A DNA stretch of 64,000 nt from Nelumbo lutea (GCA_022828595.1 JAKGHH010000001.1:118866999-118930998), one strand, 5' to 3'. Numbered from the stretch's first letter, positions 1 to 12,400 are shown. The notes: generated by a model from the sequence alone, not told the origin. A program made the numbers and translations.

Positions 1-533
1 CTGTTATTGTGTTAAAAGAGGAAGAAAAGATGGCGGGTCCTGTAGTTACTAGTTGGAATATTATGAAATGTACTGATTGTTCCAACCCAATATATTTTTA
101 ACCAGTTATCAATTTGCAATTATTCATTGCCCGATATCCTTTCTGATCAATTGCAATTGCTGCTTCTAGGTCATCTCGATCGATGTTGAGAGAGGACACT
201 CATTGTTGACTGATTCCATTGTTTGTTTAATTCCTTCCCAACCTGCCATGACCAAAAATCCAAAACCCATGCATAAAATCGGTTTAATGTAAATTATCTT
301 GACCAATAATTAAGGCATTTAATAGTGATGAATGAGGATAACAACACATCGAGTATTTTTGAGTTGCGACTAGCATGTGAAGTTGGGTTTCTTAAGTTTA
401 GGACAACATAATAATGAATAATCAGTGATTGGTTTAATCCCGTAAAAGGATTAATTACCAAGACGCAAAACACAACAGCACAATATTTTCATCTTACTTT
501 TACGCAACTGGTGTGAGTGATCGTCATTGGTGG
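1..533. other. 3' flank of the Costars gene
   Basis: AT-rich sequence downstream of the Costars stop codon, presumably 3' UTR followed by intergenic DNA. I see no open gene, repeat boundary or clear polyadenylation signal. Confidence 0.4.
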
Positions 534-695
534 TTAGGATTTGAGGGTTATCTCCACGTTATCATGAACTCCTTGTAGCAGTAGCTCACCATTATATGAT
601 ACAACTTTTCGTTTCTTTGCTGCTCGAAGGGTTCCAACTAGTGCTTCGAATACATTTGCACATTTATCATCGTTGAACAACACACCAAAAGTGAC
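534..695 (-). CDS. Costars gene exon 2
   Basis: Coding exon 2, 162 bases including TAA at 536-534. The acceptor AG is at 697-696, preceded by a short T-rich tract. It encodes the conserved C-terminal two thirds of the Costars domain. Confidence 0.92.
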   Translation of the reverse strand, partial: VTFGVLFNDDKCANVFEALVGTLRAAKKRKVVSYNGELLLQGVHDNVEITLKS

Positions 696-3600
696 CTTCA
701 AAACAGAATAAAGAGAACGGTAAGAACATGAAATAAGAATGAACATTAGAAAACATGGGATAGAGATAATGACGGGAATTAGATCATTGCTTAACATGGC
801 AACCTGATAAAAGCGTCGGAGCTACCTCTTCCTTTCTTTTTTTTTTCCCTTTAATATAAAAGAAGAAAAAAGAGATCTATTCACAAGGTAATACTGAAAT
901 AGAACGATAATGTGGACTTCGGGTCACCAACTGCCAAAACGACTTCTTTGGTAGGCTACAATCGGATCGAATATGGGTAGAATGGTATATCCAAATTTGA
1001 TTAATTTATATTCGAATTCAAATTGGATTGTATCCACAGGATATATGTCGGATTCGGATTATAATTGGATATTAAACGCTGTTATAAATTATTAAAGATG
1101 ATCAAAATATTGTATAGTATATAAAATGACTTTAATATCATATTTACAAACAAAACCAATTAAAAATTATTTCTATAAAACTTTAACCTATGACAATTTA
1201 GTGAAAATACAACACCCATACCAACTTTACTACTAGATATAATCATATAATATAAGTTGAATATTTATATGAGCATATAATTTGATCCAGTTATAAACAG
1301 ATTGAATTTGGACCACCCTTAATAGAATAGGATCCAAATTCGAATTCGGACAATCAGATACACCCATTCTGGTCCGATGTATTGGGGGACTGGTGTGTAT
1401 CAATACTTTGAGAATGAGGCTACAATCATCTTCAGTCCAACGCTCTTAAGGCCCAAACTCCCGAGGAAGCAACCTAGGTCAGGCTTTATAAAATCTGGTT
1501 CAGGCCTTCAGGGTGCCCAAGAATGAATAGCGGCTGTATACAAGGATTGATCCTAGATTCCTAGCAACAATGAATCATTTTTTCATAATACAATACATGG
1601 GTATTACCCTAAGAGCCTAGCCTAGAAACCTAGTGATAATAGCAATCCCGGCAACAACACAGAAGAATGAGCACAATCCTAAGAGTTTTGGAATTCCTAA
1701 CCTCTAAATGGCCAAACTATATAGATACATATCCATATCCAAACCAGTTTACCATTCTTAAGTGTATGCAGTTCCTTTACGGGTGCAAATGGATCGGATC
1801 GATCCGAGATCCAATCCTATTTGGTCAAATTTGGATCACCCATGTTCGAATCTTTGGATTGTTTGGAGCGGGTAATAGTATCCGATCAGAAATCAGATTG
1901 GATTTGGATCACCCCTATCCGATCCGATATATATTATATATTTATAAATAAATATATATATATATATATGTTATTTATTTATTTATAAATATATTTTTAT
2001 ATTATATTTTTAAATTTTGGTTATATTATTTATTTATTTTTATAAAAAACATGTATATATATGATGAAAACAATTAAAAAATACTTGTATTTTTTGCTTT
2101 TACTTTATTTAAATCAGTATATTTTATTTTTTAATAATTTATTAATTTTTAAAGATAACAAGTTGGATTTTATCAGATCCAAAGATCCGACTTGCCAATA
2201 GGATTCAAATTCAAATCAAGTCCTATCAGATCTGATCGAATCTTCAAATTGGATTGGATCTGACATGAACAGTGTCGACTAGATTCAAATATACCATGAT
2301 TCGAATCCAATCCAATAAGTTTGCATCCCTAAGTTCCTTCCCTTGTAGAGATGCATCTTCACACCAATTTATAAATCCTCCTAAATGCAATAAGAAACTA
2401 ATGGTTGAATAATTATGTCTACACATGTCATTCATGATAGCAAGAAGAACAAGATAGGCTCGGGCATTTCCAGGATAAAAGTGATAATCCAGTGGGATCC
2501 ATCATTCTGAATAATCAGTGATAGCTGTCATTTTCTGCCACTAATTCACACTCTGGCTGGATCATCACTCAGAGATGTGAATCATGTCATATATGCAAAG
2601 AATGAGTCTCACCATCTGGATACATTTCCTACTTGCTACAAATTACTGAATGCCATAAATTTTAAAGGTTTCTTAAGTCATTTTTATGGCAATTTTTTTT
2701 TTCTTTCCTACTGCTTTGGGGGTGTGGTATTTTCTCCTCAGATATCATTATCTCTAGGTTTGCAAACAATATTCCAATTAATGAAGTGGATAACTTGGTA
2801 TCCTGAAAATTCCAAGGTAAGATTATCTGGATTGGCACACCTATCCAAAGAAAAAGGATTTTTTTTTTGAAAGGTAAAATGATGTATTGTATGAAAACGA
2901 TATATTTATATCAGGATTGTTGTATATCCAATTAGAGTTATCCAATCCAGCCCAGATGATGCACTTCTTCTTCCAGGTTCTAAGTTTCTTACTAGATTTC
3001 TCAACAACAATAAAAAAAAGCAAAAAAAAAAAAAAAAAACTACATTATAAGATGTTGGGTTCAATTTGCATATTTTCTATGAACTCCAAAATAACTCCTT
3101 ATAAGATCCAAAGTATTATAAACTCTTTTCTCTAGTTCATATACTACCAGTGGCTATTTAAGGAATCAAATTTTCTGCTAACCAATTCCAATAATTTTAA
3201 GAAGCATTGCATTAAAAAAAAAAAAACATTTGGTATTGAAATATTAAGCAGAAAATGAGGTCAGTTAGTAGACCATAGACCACATACACACAGAAAAATA
3301 TATATATCCCAATGTATACTCATGTGGTAAAAAGTGGAGAAAGAAAATGTACAATGATGCAGTTGAGTATAGCTACCTAATGCCATTTTATGTGCCAAAA
3401 AATTGAGCGTAAGGAAACGAAAATTCGAAAATAATTAGATTGAATCGTGGCGAAATACCAACAAGGTACAAGTTTGTGACTGGATTAATAGCTTGTCACA
3501 GAAAACAGTTATCTCCCTCCAATGTTTAGCGCCTGAATGAAATGCTAGAGCTATTATTGAAAACTAAAATCCAAAGGCATCCTAGAGCATAATTGAATGA

Positions 3601-6600
3601 ATGTCTCAAATATGAAGAACAACAAAACAACTTCGAGGAAAGAGGAATCACCTTCTTCCCCCACCATCACGTGTTTCTCTTTCTGCAATAGTGGCAAATG
3701 CCAACCAAACAGGTCTAAATAATCAACAATACATGTATTTCCTTGCTCTAGTCAGCTTTACCATGCACCCTAATACATGAAGGGGTTATAATATCTTCAA
3801 GGCGCCATGCACCCTAATACATGAAGGGGTTATAATATCCTCAAGGCATCAGGCCAATTGACCTGCCTCTGCCTTTAGCTTTTTAAAACATTGATAATGA
3901 GTCCATTGAAAATCTTGAGGACCTCATAATAGTTAATTGAACAAAAGGAAACTTCTTGAGAACTTTTGTGTGGACAAGTTTCATCCAATAACTTAGAACA
4001 AATAACCATTTCGTGGGTTGACTCAGGACAATTCATGAATCGACTGTACTGATTGTATTGCTATGGATAACATAGCTTAGTATCACTTTTCCACGGATCA
4101 CCTGGTTAATGGTTTCCAGCATGTAGGTTTATCAATTTCGTGGTATCATGTGAATTATAATTTATATTCAGAAATCAAGCTGTCAAGTGTTATGGCTGGC
4201 AAATTTATTGTATAGAGATCATTGGAAAAAATCAATACAGTACTTAGATAGTTGAAGGGTATCATTCATCTTGGTTTGTATTATAGTGGTATTTTTCTGT
4301 ATTAGAATGAATGATATAGTGATGCTGATTGAGCTACTGGTTAGGTAAATTCGAATTCCACAAGTGATTGGCTGTTTACATTGGGAGGAGGTGCTGTAGC
4401 ATGGCCTTCCAAGAAACAAACTTGTATTGCCATGACAACCATGGAATCAGTGTACATATCAATGTATTTAAATAGTAAGAAAGTGAAGGTGCCAACTAGC
4501 TCATTGGTAAGGCATCTGGCTGGTTGTAGTGGAGGCTTGAGATCAAATCCCACCTTCACCAAGGTATTGATCTAATCCCATTAAACTATCTTCATAAAAC
4601 TTGTACTCTAGAGTTGTATTTCTTCGATCAATTGTAGTAAACCTAATTTGTCTAATAAGGAAAGCTCTACCCAGAATACAATGATTTATATTGAGATTGA
4701 AGTTCCTCTACATTGATGTTAACTTTCTTTGGTTTGGAACTAGTATTCTTTTCCTGAAGATTATTAGTTTTGGAATCAATTTCTTTTTTAATAATTAATG
4801 AGGATGAGGATTTTTTAGATATTTTGGTCTCAGTCAAGCTTTTTTTCCAAAATGGATGGGGAAAAAAAGAAACTAGAAGTTGAAAAGGATAAAAATAGAA
4901 TTTTCTTCTTTTTCAAAGATTGGACTTTCTAACACATCAATCAATGAAGTCAGAGGCAAATATCTATGCAAATGTGTTCTAGCCAACTATGCTTAGCTAA
5001 AAGTTAGTTCCACCAGGCACCACTCATTCTCCATTTTTCTTTTTAAACACAGGCAACAAATATACTTCATATAATAACCTATATATCTTATAGAGCCCCC
5101 TCCCTCCTTTTTGATATATTGTACCTAATTTTGGTTTATCACCACATTGCTAAGAGGAAAACTTCCAAATCATTAACAGCTAAAACCAACTTGGCTGATA
5201 CCTTCTGCACATTCCTAATACTATTAGTGGACCTTCTACTTATCTACTATATCATTTCAATTAACAAAAGCCAAAGCAAAATAAGCAAAAAAGGACAACG
5301 ACAAGGATATTGGATCTTTAATAGAAAACTTCTGTCCCGAAGAATAAGAAGTAAAGAATATTTGCCTCACCTCTAGCAAATACCTATACTTCATTTAACA
5401 AAGAAGGATTACACTCTAATTACTCATATGGACAGGGGCGGAGCCAAGCACATTGGTGGGGGGTCTTTGGCCCCCCAAAGCCGTTATTTATATAGATGGA
5501 GGCAGGGCCGGAGACGTAATAAAGTGGGAACTTTGGCCCCTCCAAAACTTGAAATTCCCACTAAAATGTTAGGAATCACTCTGTAATACTCCTACAATAA
5601 AATTTTTTTGTTTAATTTTTCTTAAGAAAATCTGTAATATATAGACTCAAACATTTTCTGCCCATTTCTCTCTGAATCCTACATCTTCTATTCTCTATCT
5701 TATTTTCTTGTTGGACTTGGCCTCCCAAAGAAAATTCCTGCCTCCGCCACTTCATATGATTTGTCCTTTCAAATAGAGTGCAATAAAATAAATAAATAGA
5801 CACATGTTTCATTGAAGAAATTCAATTTAGCAAAAAGGCATGCAGTTGAAAAAAGGGAGCATTATAGTAGAAAATTTCCATGCTAATCAGAACTAGTCTA
5901 TCTCAGATAATTCTTTTTACTTCGTCATTCAGGCGCAAGTTTTATAATGACTCACGCCAAGAAGAGGGAATAAATACCCCAGAATAATGCTGGAACCCCA
6001 GCAATCTTCTACATATTGATTAATGATAGATCAAACATCTCTTTCAGCGATGACCATTATTTCAGAGCCGTATAATATTATCTTTTTGGGGGTGGTGGAA
6101 CTTGGACTACCTTTTTGATAGTATGGACAAATTCACAAATACCGATAAACAGCAGAGATAAAGCAAAATGACGAAATACTGAATAACTAATCATTCTGGC
6201 CAACAGGCTCCAGTTGTGAAACTGAAACAATATCTTAATTGATGTATTGCTGTCCTAAATAAAACTAAATCCTTAGCAATTTTTCATGAACAAGAGAATG
6301 CGCAGAAGGTTCACACCAAAATCATTCATTATACGCGAACATAAAAAAAAAAAAAAAAAAAAAAAGGCTTATGAAGAAAACCAGAACGCTATACTGCTTA
6401 TTTTCATTGAACGCGCCATGACCAAATACTGGAAAGTCGAAAAAAAAAAGGGAAAAACGAAAAATAAAAAGAAGAAAAAAACGAAATGCAAAAATTAGTT
6501 CGTCTTAACAGATATGGACAAACCAATCAAGTATCATACATTTTCGCCGTTATCCAACCGTGAAACCTGAATTTGCTCGATTCAGATACATAATTTCTTA

Positions 6601-6844
6601 TCAATAAGGTTGATCTAAGAGGCCATGATATCTGAACTTTCCAATTCAGGTAAACACCATGAAATTCGATATTAAATAGCAAAAAAAATACTAAATTTGG
6701 TTTTAATTCTACAGACATCAATGGCACGAATGCCTTTATTATGGAAACTTGGATCAAAAGTACCTTGTAAGACCCATCCGGCTGAAGCTGGCCGAGTCGC
6801 TTGATTTCTTCTTTGAGTTGCTCCACCTCTTCTTCAATATTCAT
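534..6844 (-). CDS. Costars family protein (ABRACL-like), two exons
   Basis: Small acidic protein of the Costars family, which in other eukaryotes is linked to actin dynamics and cell motility; the plant role is little known. Seen: exon 1 (6844-6764, 27 codons) begins MNIEEEVEQLKEEIKRLGQL and ends QPDGSYK at a GT donor. Exon 2 (695-534, 53 codons plus TAA) begins VTFGVLFNDD after an AG acceptor and ends DNVEITLKS. Both junctions are phase 0 and give 80 residues, near the roughly 80-85 usual in plants. The core VFEALVGTLRAAKKRK and GELLLQGVHD is the family signature. The start is the only ATG in frame with the conserved N-terminus. The intron is 6,068 bases, long for such a small gene and loaded with repeats. 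No stop or frameshift breaks the reading frame, so it looks functional. Family recognition is from memory, not a search. Confidence 0.93.
961..1380. mobile_element. Degenerate TIR element
   Basis: Begins ATCGGATCGAATATGGGTAG and ends with CCATTCTGGTCCGAT, whose complement resembles the start. The interior is AT-rich and noncoding. Its ends resemble those of the elements at 1781 and 23727. Boundaries are approximate. Confidence 0.4.
1781..2330. mobile_element. Nonautonomous TIR element (GGGTGCAAATGGATC type)
   Basis: The left end GGGTGCAAATGGATCGGATC mirrors the right end AATAAGTTTGCATCCCT. The AT-rich interior, including a run like GATGAAAACAATTAAAAAAT, matches the element pair at 23.7-24.5 kb, so this is a second copy of one family. 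No coding capacity. Confidence 0.55.
3761..3848. repeat. 44-bp tandem duplication
   Basis: Two adjacent copies of a 44-base unit starting CCATGCACCCTAATACATGA (3761-3804 and 3805-3848), differing at only a few positions. The near identity implies a recent local duplication inside the Costars intron. Confidence 0.9.
4340..4480 (+). mobile_element. Copia RNase H fragment
   Basis: Plus-strand reading gives NSTSDWLFTLGGGAVAWPSK followed by KQTCIAMTTMES, the hallmark of the Copia (Ty1) polyprotein RNase H end, where families typically read FTLGGGA..W.SKKQ..IA.STMESE. Only about 45 codons remain, with no other Copia domain nearby, so this is a decayed remnant. A SINE follows directly. Confidence 0.75.
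4481..4575 (+). mobile_element. tRNA-derived SINE, copy 1
   Basis: The head reads GAAGGTGCCAACTAGCTCAT, containing an A-box-like TAGCTCATTGGT. A B-box-like GATCAAATCCC lies about 40 bases on, followed by CACCTTCACCAAGGT. The same arrangement recurs at 21071, so this is a tRNA-derived SINE head, Au-like in style, not a functional tRNA. The 3' limit is uncertain. Confidence 0.6.
5431..5751. mobile_element. MITE with GGCGGAG ends
   Basis: The left end AGGGGCGGAGCCAAG mirrors the right end CCTGCCTCCGCCACT. TCATATG lies at both edges (5424-5430 and 5752-5758), consistent with a target duplication of 7-9 bases. Noncoding. The AGTGGCGGAGCCAGG-like end is common in plant genomes. Confidence 0.55.
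6764..6844 (-). CDS. Costars gene exon 1
   Basis: Coding exon 1, 81 bases, 27 codons. The donor GT is the complement of positions 6762-6763, directly after the codon for K27. Reading on into the intron gives an unrelated tail, which supports a splice here. Confidence 0.92.
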
Positions 6845-6989
6845 TGTATTAACTTCACGTCACGATTTCGCTGAGAGAATTAAGACCCGATCTTCGATTC
6901 ACTCTGGCAAATGGACGAAGAAATATAAAAGGAAAAATATTTAAATAAATCGGGCGTGGGTTATGGTAGAAGTTAGGACCATCAGCTTA
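6845..6989 (-). promoter_or_regulatory. Likely Costars 5' UTR and core promoter
   Basis: Immediately upstream of the Costars ATG. A TATA-like run (minus-strand TTTAAATA, about 6938-6947) lies about 100 bases from the ATG, which is plausible for a short 5' UTR. There is no direct evidence of a transcription start. A MITE begins at 6990. Confidence 0.3.
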
Positions 6990-7093
6990 GGCTCAGTTTG
7001 GAAGGAGTACAGATGCAAATATGTAGAGTGCAAAACTTTATATTTTGAATTATTTTGTATGTATTTGTATTTATAATCTTTCCAAACTGAGCC
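6990..7093. mobile_element. 104-bp MITE
   Basis: Near-perfect terminal inverted repeats: GGCTCAGTTTGGAAGGA at the left and TCTTTCCAAACTGAGCC at the right. TTA precedes it, but the 3' flank is ATG, so a Tourist-type target duplication is only half supported. Confidence 0.75.
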
Positions 7094-7398
7094 ATGGGGA
7101 AAAATTCTTAAACTACCCTTATTACATATTGTCTAAGGTGGTGTTTGTAAGTCTTTTTACAAAGATCTTCCAAAAGTTCAAAAGCTCAAAACACTAATGA
7201 ACTTTAATAGGTAGATCTTTAAAGATCAAAGACCGTTTGATTGAAATATTATGTGTGGGACCTAGTAACACATTCAAATATGCAAATATTACTTGTGAGT
7301 TTCACTTGCACATTTACCCACACAAAATATTAAAATGGGCCCTATTCATGCATTTTTTTATACAAAATAACAATGTAATCTCTATTTACACATTGACA

Positions 7399-8810
7399 TC
7401 AAGGACTAAAGTATCGGTATCGGGTATCGTATCAGATTATTCGGATACGGATACGCTTTGAAAATGCATAGATACCGATGAAAAAATATGGATATGCCAA
7501 AAAATGCATATAAATTCCATAAACATATTAATAACATTATTTTTAAGATCAAAATATCCATAATCAATGTATAGATACATAGAAAATGTATATTCTAAAG
7601 GTATATGTGAAGAAATATACTACAATTAATATAGTGGAATGCATAAAAATCATAAAATGTTATTGATATTGTATCAATCAAGAATCCTGGAACATATTGT
7701 ATATATTTTTTTAAAAATAAATACATACACAAAATTATTACTATGTTATTTTCTATTGAACTTCAAAGCACAAAACATATGCAACAATTATATGTGAACT
7801 ATTATATAGATTATTTTCTATTTTACTATTTTTAATTTTTAATATTAACCAAAAGTCAACTAAAAATTAATTCTCAAATTCTTAATTAACAATATTTTTA
7901 TTTTTGTAAACAATAAACACATTATTATAAAATGTAATTAAAAAATAAATTAAAATTTTATAAAAATATATAATATTAACTTAAAATATATCAAATATAT
8001 TAAATTTTCTAAGATACACATCATATGCAAATTCATAATTTTTAATTGTTAAATAATTATTCCATTACTAATATTTTTATTTCCTTAAATTTTGAGATTA
8101 AAAAATCATTTTTTGTTATAAATGTAGATTAATGGATTTGACAAATACATTTTTTATTGTATTCTCGAGGTTTTTGTAAATAATATTTTTATTTTATAAA
8201 TAATATATATACTTTTATTTAGTTTAAATTAAAATACTAATTAATAATTTATAAAATTTTAAGATACATGTCATGTTCAAATTTATAAATATTAAGTACT
8301 AAAATAATTATTCTATTATTAATATCTTTTTTCGTATAAACTATTGAGATTAAACAAATTTTTTATATAAATGTAGAGTTAAGAAATTATTTATTCTATT
8401 AGTTTATAAAATATTAATTTTGAATATTATTTTTGTTATTTTGCTGGAATTTTTAAACACAAATGTAATTTTTCCGCATTACATGTGGACACTAGAATAG
8501 GAAAATGTTATTTTATTTCATCAAATTTTATAAGATGAAAAGTGGCCTAATGAATCAAACGTGTAGTTAAGGCCTTAACGCTTGGTGATTTGTGTTTGAA
8601 TCACGCCATGCATATTTTTTACAAAAAAAATGCATGTACGTGTAGAAAACACATCGATCTTTATCGGCAATATCGGTCAATACAACACGATACAGGCCGA
8701 TATGAATGTGTATCGCTTTCAAGGGATACGGGTTTAGTCATAGCGTATCCCGTATCCCCTCTTGCCAATACCGATGCGATATTGTATTCGTAACGATATT
8801 TAAATCCTTA
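7399..8810. mobile_element. 1.4-kb nonautonomous TIR element rich in TATCG
   Basis: The ends mirror each other: AAGGACTAAAGTATCGGTAT at the left and CGATATTTAAATCCTT at the right. Subterminal regions carry many TATCGG/CCGATA units; the centre is AT-rich and noncoding. ATTGACA flanks both edges (7392-7398 and 8811-8817), a likely target duplication. A class II element by structure; the superfamily is unassigned. Confidence 0.7.
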
Positions 8811-8878
8811 ATTGACAACACAAACAATCCAATACATTCATAAAATAAAAACACAACATATTTGAGAAAAAACACTAA

Positions 8879-10205
8879 TCATGTTGCTCGCCTTCTCCGT
8901 CGAGGGCGAATTACCTTCAAGTTGTAATGCTCTGCCATTTGGAACATGATTTCATCTTGTACTAGTTTCATTTGTCTACATGTTCGGGATCCAACACTAA
9001 TTGTTGCATGAAAAATAGTGTGGAACATTTCCCTTTCACTTTCAATTGATATTTTTGGATCCAAGAATCTATTCCAATATACATCTTGTGTATGTGACAA
9101 CCTAATAAAGTTCTGCAACACACAACATGCAAAAACAATTCGTATTTGCTTATGCATGGGATACGATGGCATAAACTTCAAGATTAGAAATCTTGCTTTT
9201 AGGACGCCAAAGCAATGTTCTATTACATTTCTTAATTAAGAATGTATATAATTGAATTGTTTTTCGGTAGTTATAGGACGACCACCTCTTGCCATAAAAT
9301 CTTTTAAGTAATACCTTTCAAAGCAATAAGGGGATAACAACCCAAGCATGTTTGTATATCCTGAATCAATCACATAGTGTTTTCCTATATTGAATAAAAA
9401 ATTAATGTTATTTCAGTAAAAACCTCAAATTATAATTATACATATTAATAGTTGCAATTTACAAACCTATAGGGGTAAGGGAAACAAGTTTCTAAGGTCT
9501 TTAATTGTCTCTAAGAATATCCTCAAATCATGAGCTGCTCCCTCCCATCTTGCCTCAACAAATGTGAAGAGCATGTCAAGTGAGCATGCACACATCACAT
9601 TTTGAGTTGTCATTGACTTTCTTTCTCGATATGAAACTTAGTTAACAGTTGGTACACATGTCCATCACACCAACACAATTCTACAAAAAAATATATATAT
9701 ACAAGCATTTAAGTGCAATTTACTAAAAAGTAATTTATTATTAAATAAGAAAAGTTTGTGGATTGTTACTTCAAACCATGGGTAATATTTAGAATTGTCT
9801 AGAATCTCAGGCATAACAACATTAAGGTCTCTTGGTCAGATAATCTATTTTCCATATTCACATAAAGCCTTCAATACAGAATTAAAGTGGCGAGATCATG
9901 TTTTCCCTGAATGCTAAAAATGATTAATCTCAAAACGGTTTATTGTGGCCAATTATCTTCAATGTCATCCCCACCTATTTATAGACAAAAACATATCGAC
10001 TATCTTTGACTAAACCTCTTTGTCTTAGAGAAGCTACCAAATTGATGAACACGTGTAGGGGCATTCTCAACATTTCTAGACACCTTTTACCATTGTTTAA
10101 AATGACATTATGCAAATAATCTAATCCAATTAATATGTAATCGTGATAAGGTGTCTTAGGAATAATATTGTTCTGCTTCTCCGCTAATGTATACAAGAAT
10201 TTCAT
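8879..10205 (-). pseudogene. PIF/Harbinger (HARBI1-like) transposase remnant
   Basis: Minus-strand pieces in the right order for a Harbinger DDE transposase. At 10205-9975 the N-terminal part reads RCLEMLRMPLHVFINLVASL then RQRGLVKDSRYV. Around 9612-9470 lies MTTQNVMCACSLDMLFTFVE, then ARWEGAAHDLRIFLET with the second catalytic D. At 9390-8879 lie YVIDSGYTNMLGLLSPYCFE and LRNVIEHCFGVLKARFLILK with the catalytic E, then the CCVLQNFIR tail. A likely intron separates the last two blocks. Lesions include an in-frame TAA just before LRNVIE, a stop upstream of SYRERKS and a frameshift in the IDGTH region. It would catalyse excision and integration if intact; it cannot here. The family assignment is firm. 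Confidence 0.88.
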
Positions 10206-11097
10206 CTTAAGATGTTCTAATTCTTTCTCCTCCTATACAACTGTTACAATTGTATGCAACAATTGCTTCCAACTCATAATATCATTCATTCCTATTTGAA
10301 TACATGTCAATGTTTAATAATCGATAAAAAAAACAAAATCCATTCATCAAAGTGCATCTAAAACAATCATCAATAAAAAATAAAGTTTAACATGTTCAAG
10401 TGAAGAAAATATAAAAACAAACAAAACAGTCTTTTTGTGCCTAAAATTGTCTACCCATGATCTCACTAATACATTTCCTCCTAAGTTTAAGTGGTAGTGT
10501 TAGATACCACTCTCTTACAGGTGGCTTGTCAAATACTTCATAAAATTTGCAATAATCTCTATGCTCTAGTCCTTCTATTGTGTTTATATCTACCATCAAG
10601 CTTCCCATTCTCTAAACCATTGCATTCAATACATACACCAACAAAGCCATCCTCTTATTGGCAGCTTCAGTAGATTCCACCATAACCTCACTAATGTCCA
10701 ATGCCTTTTTCTTTCAACTTTCCTTCCTAGTATTTGAATTAGAAGCTTCAGTAGTATCAATGGTAGCATCATCACCTTTATTCATCTGAAAATGTGGGGC
10801 ATGCATCTTTAATGCATTGTTCAGTCTCAGTGTCATTTTCTTGAGATCTAGGAGGAGACTACACCCCACGTGCCAACGAAGTAGCAAACCAATTAATAGG
10901 AATTGTCCCCCCAAATATCACATTGAGGCGATTATATTCTAGACAACCCATAGTGTGGAACTTCTTAGCCTTAGGGTTAACCTAACAATCAAGAAAAAAA
11001 AGGATTTAAATAATTATATTTAAAACCAAGTTACAAACAATATAAATCCCATACCAAAAAAAAAACAAAAATTGAGTGATATCGCTAAATACTTGTC
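10206..11097. other. Internal spacer of Harbinger remnant
   Basis: AT-rich sequence between the transposase and MYB-like pieces. A minus-strand reading frame at 10914-10714 is not recognised. It may include the tail of the MYB-like ORF. Confidence 0.35.
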
Positions 11098-11434
11098 TTA
11101 TGTCTCTGATGATGCTATGACCATATGTTTTTCTTCATTCCAATCAAATCCTGTTTGTCCAAATCTCAATTTTGAAAACTCCTTATACCTAGACTTTAAA
11201 TCTTGAATCTTATTATTAAAAGCCTTTGTGTTAAACTTCAATCCAAGTTCAGTAAAAAAGCCAATTTTTAACTTTATCCCATGCACTAGTCTTTAAACAC
11301 CCTCCAGTCATCCCGTCTTTTTGGACTTGTTCAACTATCATATCAATGAATATGTTTTCTTGGTCCAAAGTCCAATTAGCTTGAGTAATTGGTTCATTAT
11401 CAAATGTAATGGTGTTTACCACATTGGAAAACAT
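11098..11434 (-). pseudogene. MYB/SANT-like ORF of the Harbinger element
   Basis: Minus strand, upstream of and parallel to the transposase remnant. It reads ANWTLDQENIFIDMIVEQVQ, then after a frameshift near 11255-11285 continues NTKAFNNKIQDLKSRYKEFS and FDWNEEKHMV. This is the Myb/SANT-like DNA-binding domain (PF12776 type) that accompanies Harbinger transposases and helps target the element ends. The frameshift and the lack of a downstream acidic tail make it a pseudogene. It also resembles host MYB-like proteins, but the neighbouring transposase favours a transposon origin. Confidence 0.75.
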
Positions 11435-12367
11435 CTACCATAGTATCATTAATATATGCCAATAAAAAAACAAAAAAACATAATGAGTTATAAAAGTCAA
11501 AATGTATAAATCAATAAAATATGTTCACATACACTAGTATCCATTAAATGGGTAGTGAAACCATACCATTTAAGGTAATGTCCTTAAACAAAAATGTGAT
11601 TATGACCTTGGGAAGGCTTAATTAAGTGCTGATCATGTCCTAAACAAAGAAATAGGCTCATAAATTAAGGTCTCATAAAAAATGTTCATAAAAGATCATA
11701 CGGAAGAAAACTATTTAAAAAATATATAAATAAATTTATCAAAAATAAAGTTTTAGAAATAATTAATAATTGGTTAATGACTAGAATAAGAAAAACAATA
11801 ACTAGTTAATAACTAGAAGAAGATTCAATGGTGCAGCCATTGGATGTTGATGTTGATGCTTAGTTACTATTTTGAACTTATAGTTTGATATAGTTGGGTT
11901 GTATATGTGCTTAGCATGTATTCAAATGTTGAGCCTTTGTTGTGATATAAAAAAGAAAAAAAAAAGGCATATCTATACTTCAAATGTTGAGCATCTTCTT
12001 TTCACCACTAGATTAGGATTTGTCATTAGGGCTTGCAACTAGCTAGAAGGAGAGAGAATGGTAAGGCTTCAGGTAAAGAATTTAATTAGAGAATATTGGA
12101 ACCAAATGATCATCAATTTATAACTTAGAATAAAATGGAGATGAAGTTGGATAGCGTGCAACTTATGTGTAATGTTGGTGGTGATATTGATGATTTGAGT
12201 GAGAATATGGATGGTTTAAAACATTTTAACTATATATAATAATGGTAAATAAAAAGTGTATCTTCACATAAGTTGTTTGTTTGCTATTAATATTTTTGGG
12301 TTTAATGATGTGAATGATCGTGCTCGTGAACCTGATTACTGTCACAGTCATAAGTCACTTTCCAAGA

Positions 12368-12390
<23 letters not shown>
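11435..12390. other. Unassigned AT-rich sequence
   Basis: No gene recognised. It probably continues the Harbinger interior. A (GA)n microsatellite lies at 12369-12396. Confidence 0.4.

Positions 12391-12396
<6 letters not shown>
12369..12396. repeat. (GA)n microsatellite
   Basis: About 14 uninterrupted GA units directly 5' of the CIP7-like fragment. Confidence 0.95.

Positions 12397-12399
<3 letters not shown>

Positions 12400-12400
<1 letters not shown>

Larger units (their letters stand above)
696..6763 (-). other. Costars intron 1 (6.1 kb, repeat-filled)
   Basis: Single intron of the Costars gene with GT...AG ends on the minus strand. It holds two degenerate TIR elements (about 961-1380 and 1781-2330), a 44-bp tandem duplication, a Copia RNase H scrap, a tRNA-derived SINE and a MITE near 5.4-5.75 kb. 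Long A-runs near 6340-6365 and 6438-6490 lie close to the donor end. Stretches 2340-3750 and 5760-6520 are AT-rich with nothing else recognised. Confidence 0.85.

Noticed and set aside
4494..4560. tRNA gene
   Set aside because: Has A- and B-box-like motifs but cannot form a proper cloverleaf, and it recurs as a diverged copy at 21071; it is a SINE head.
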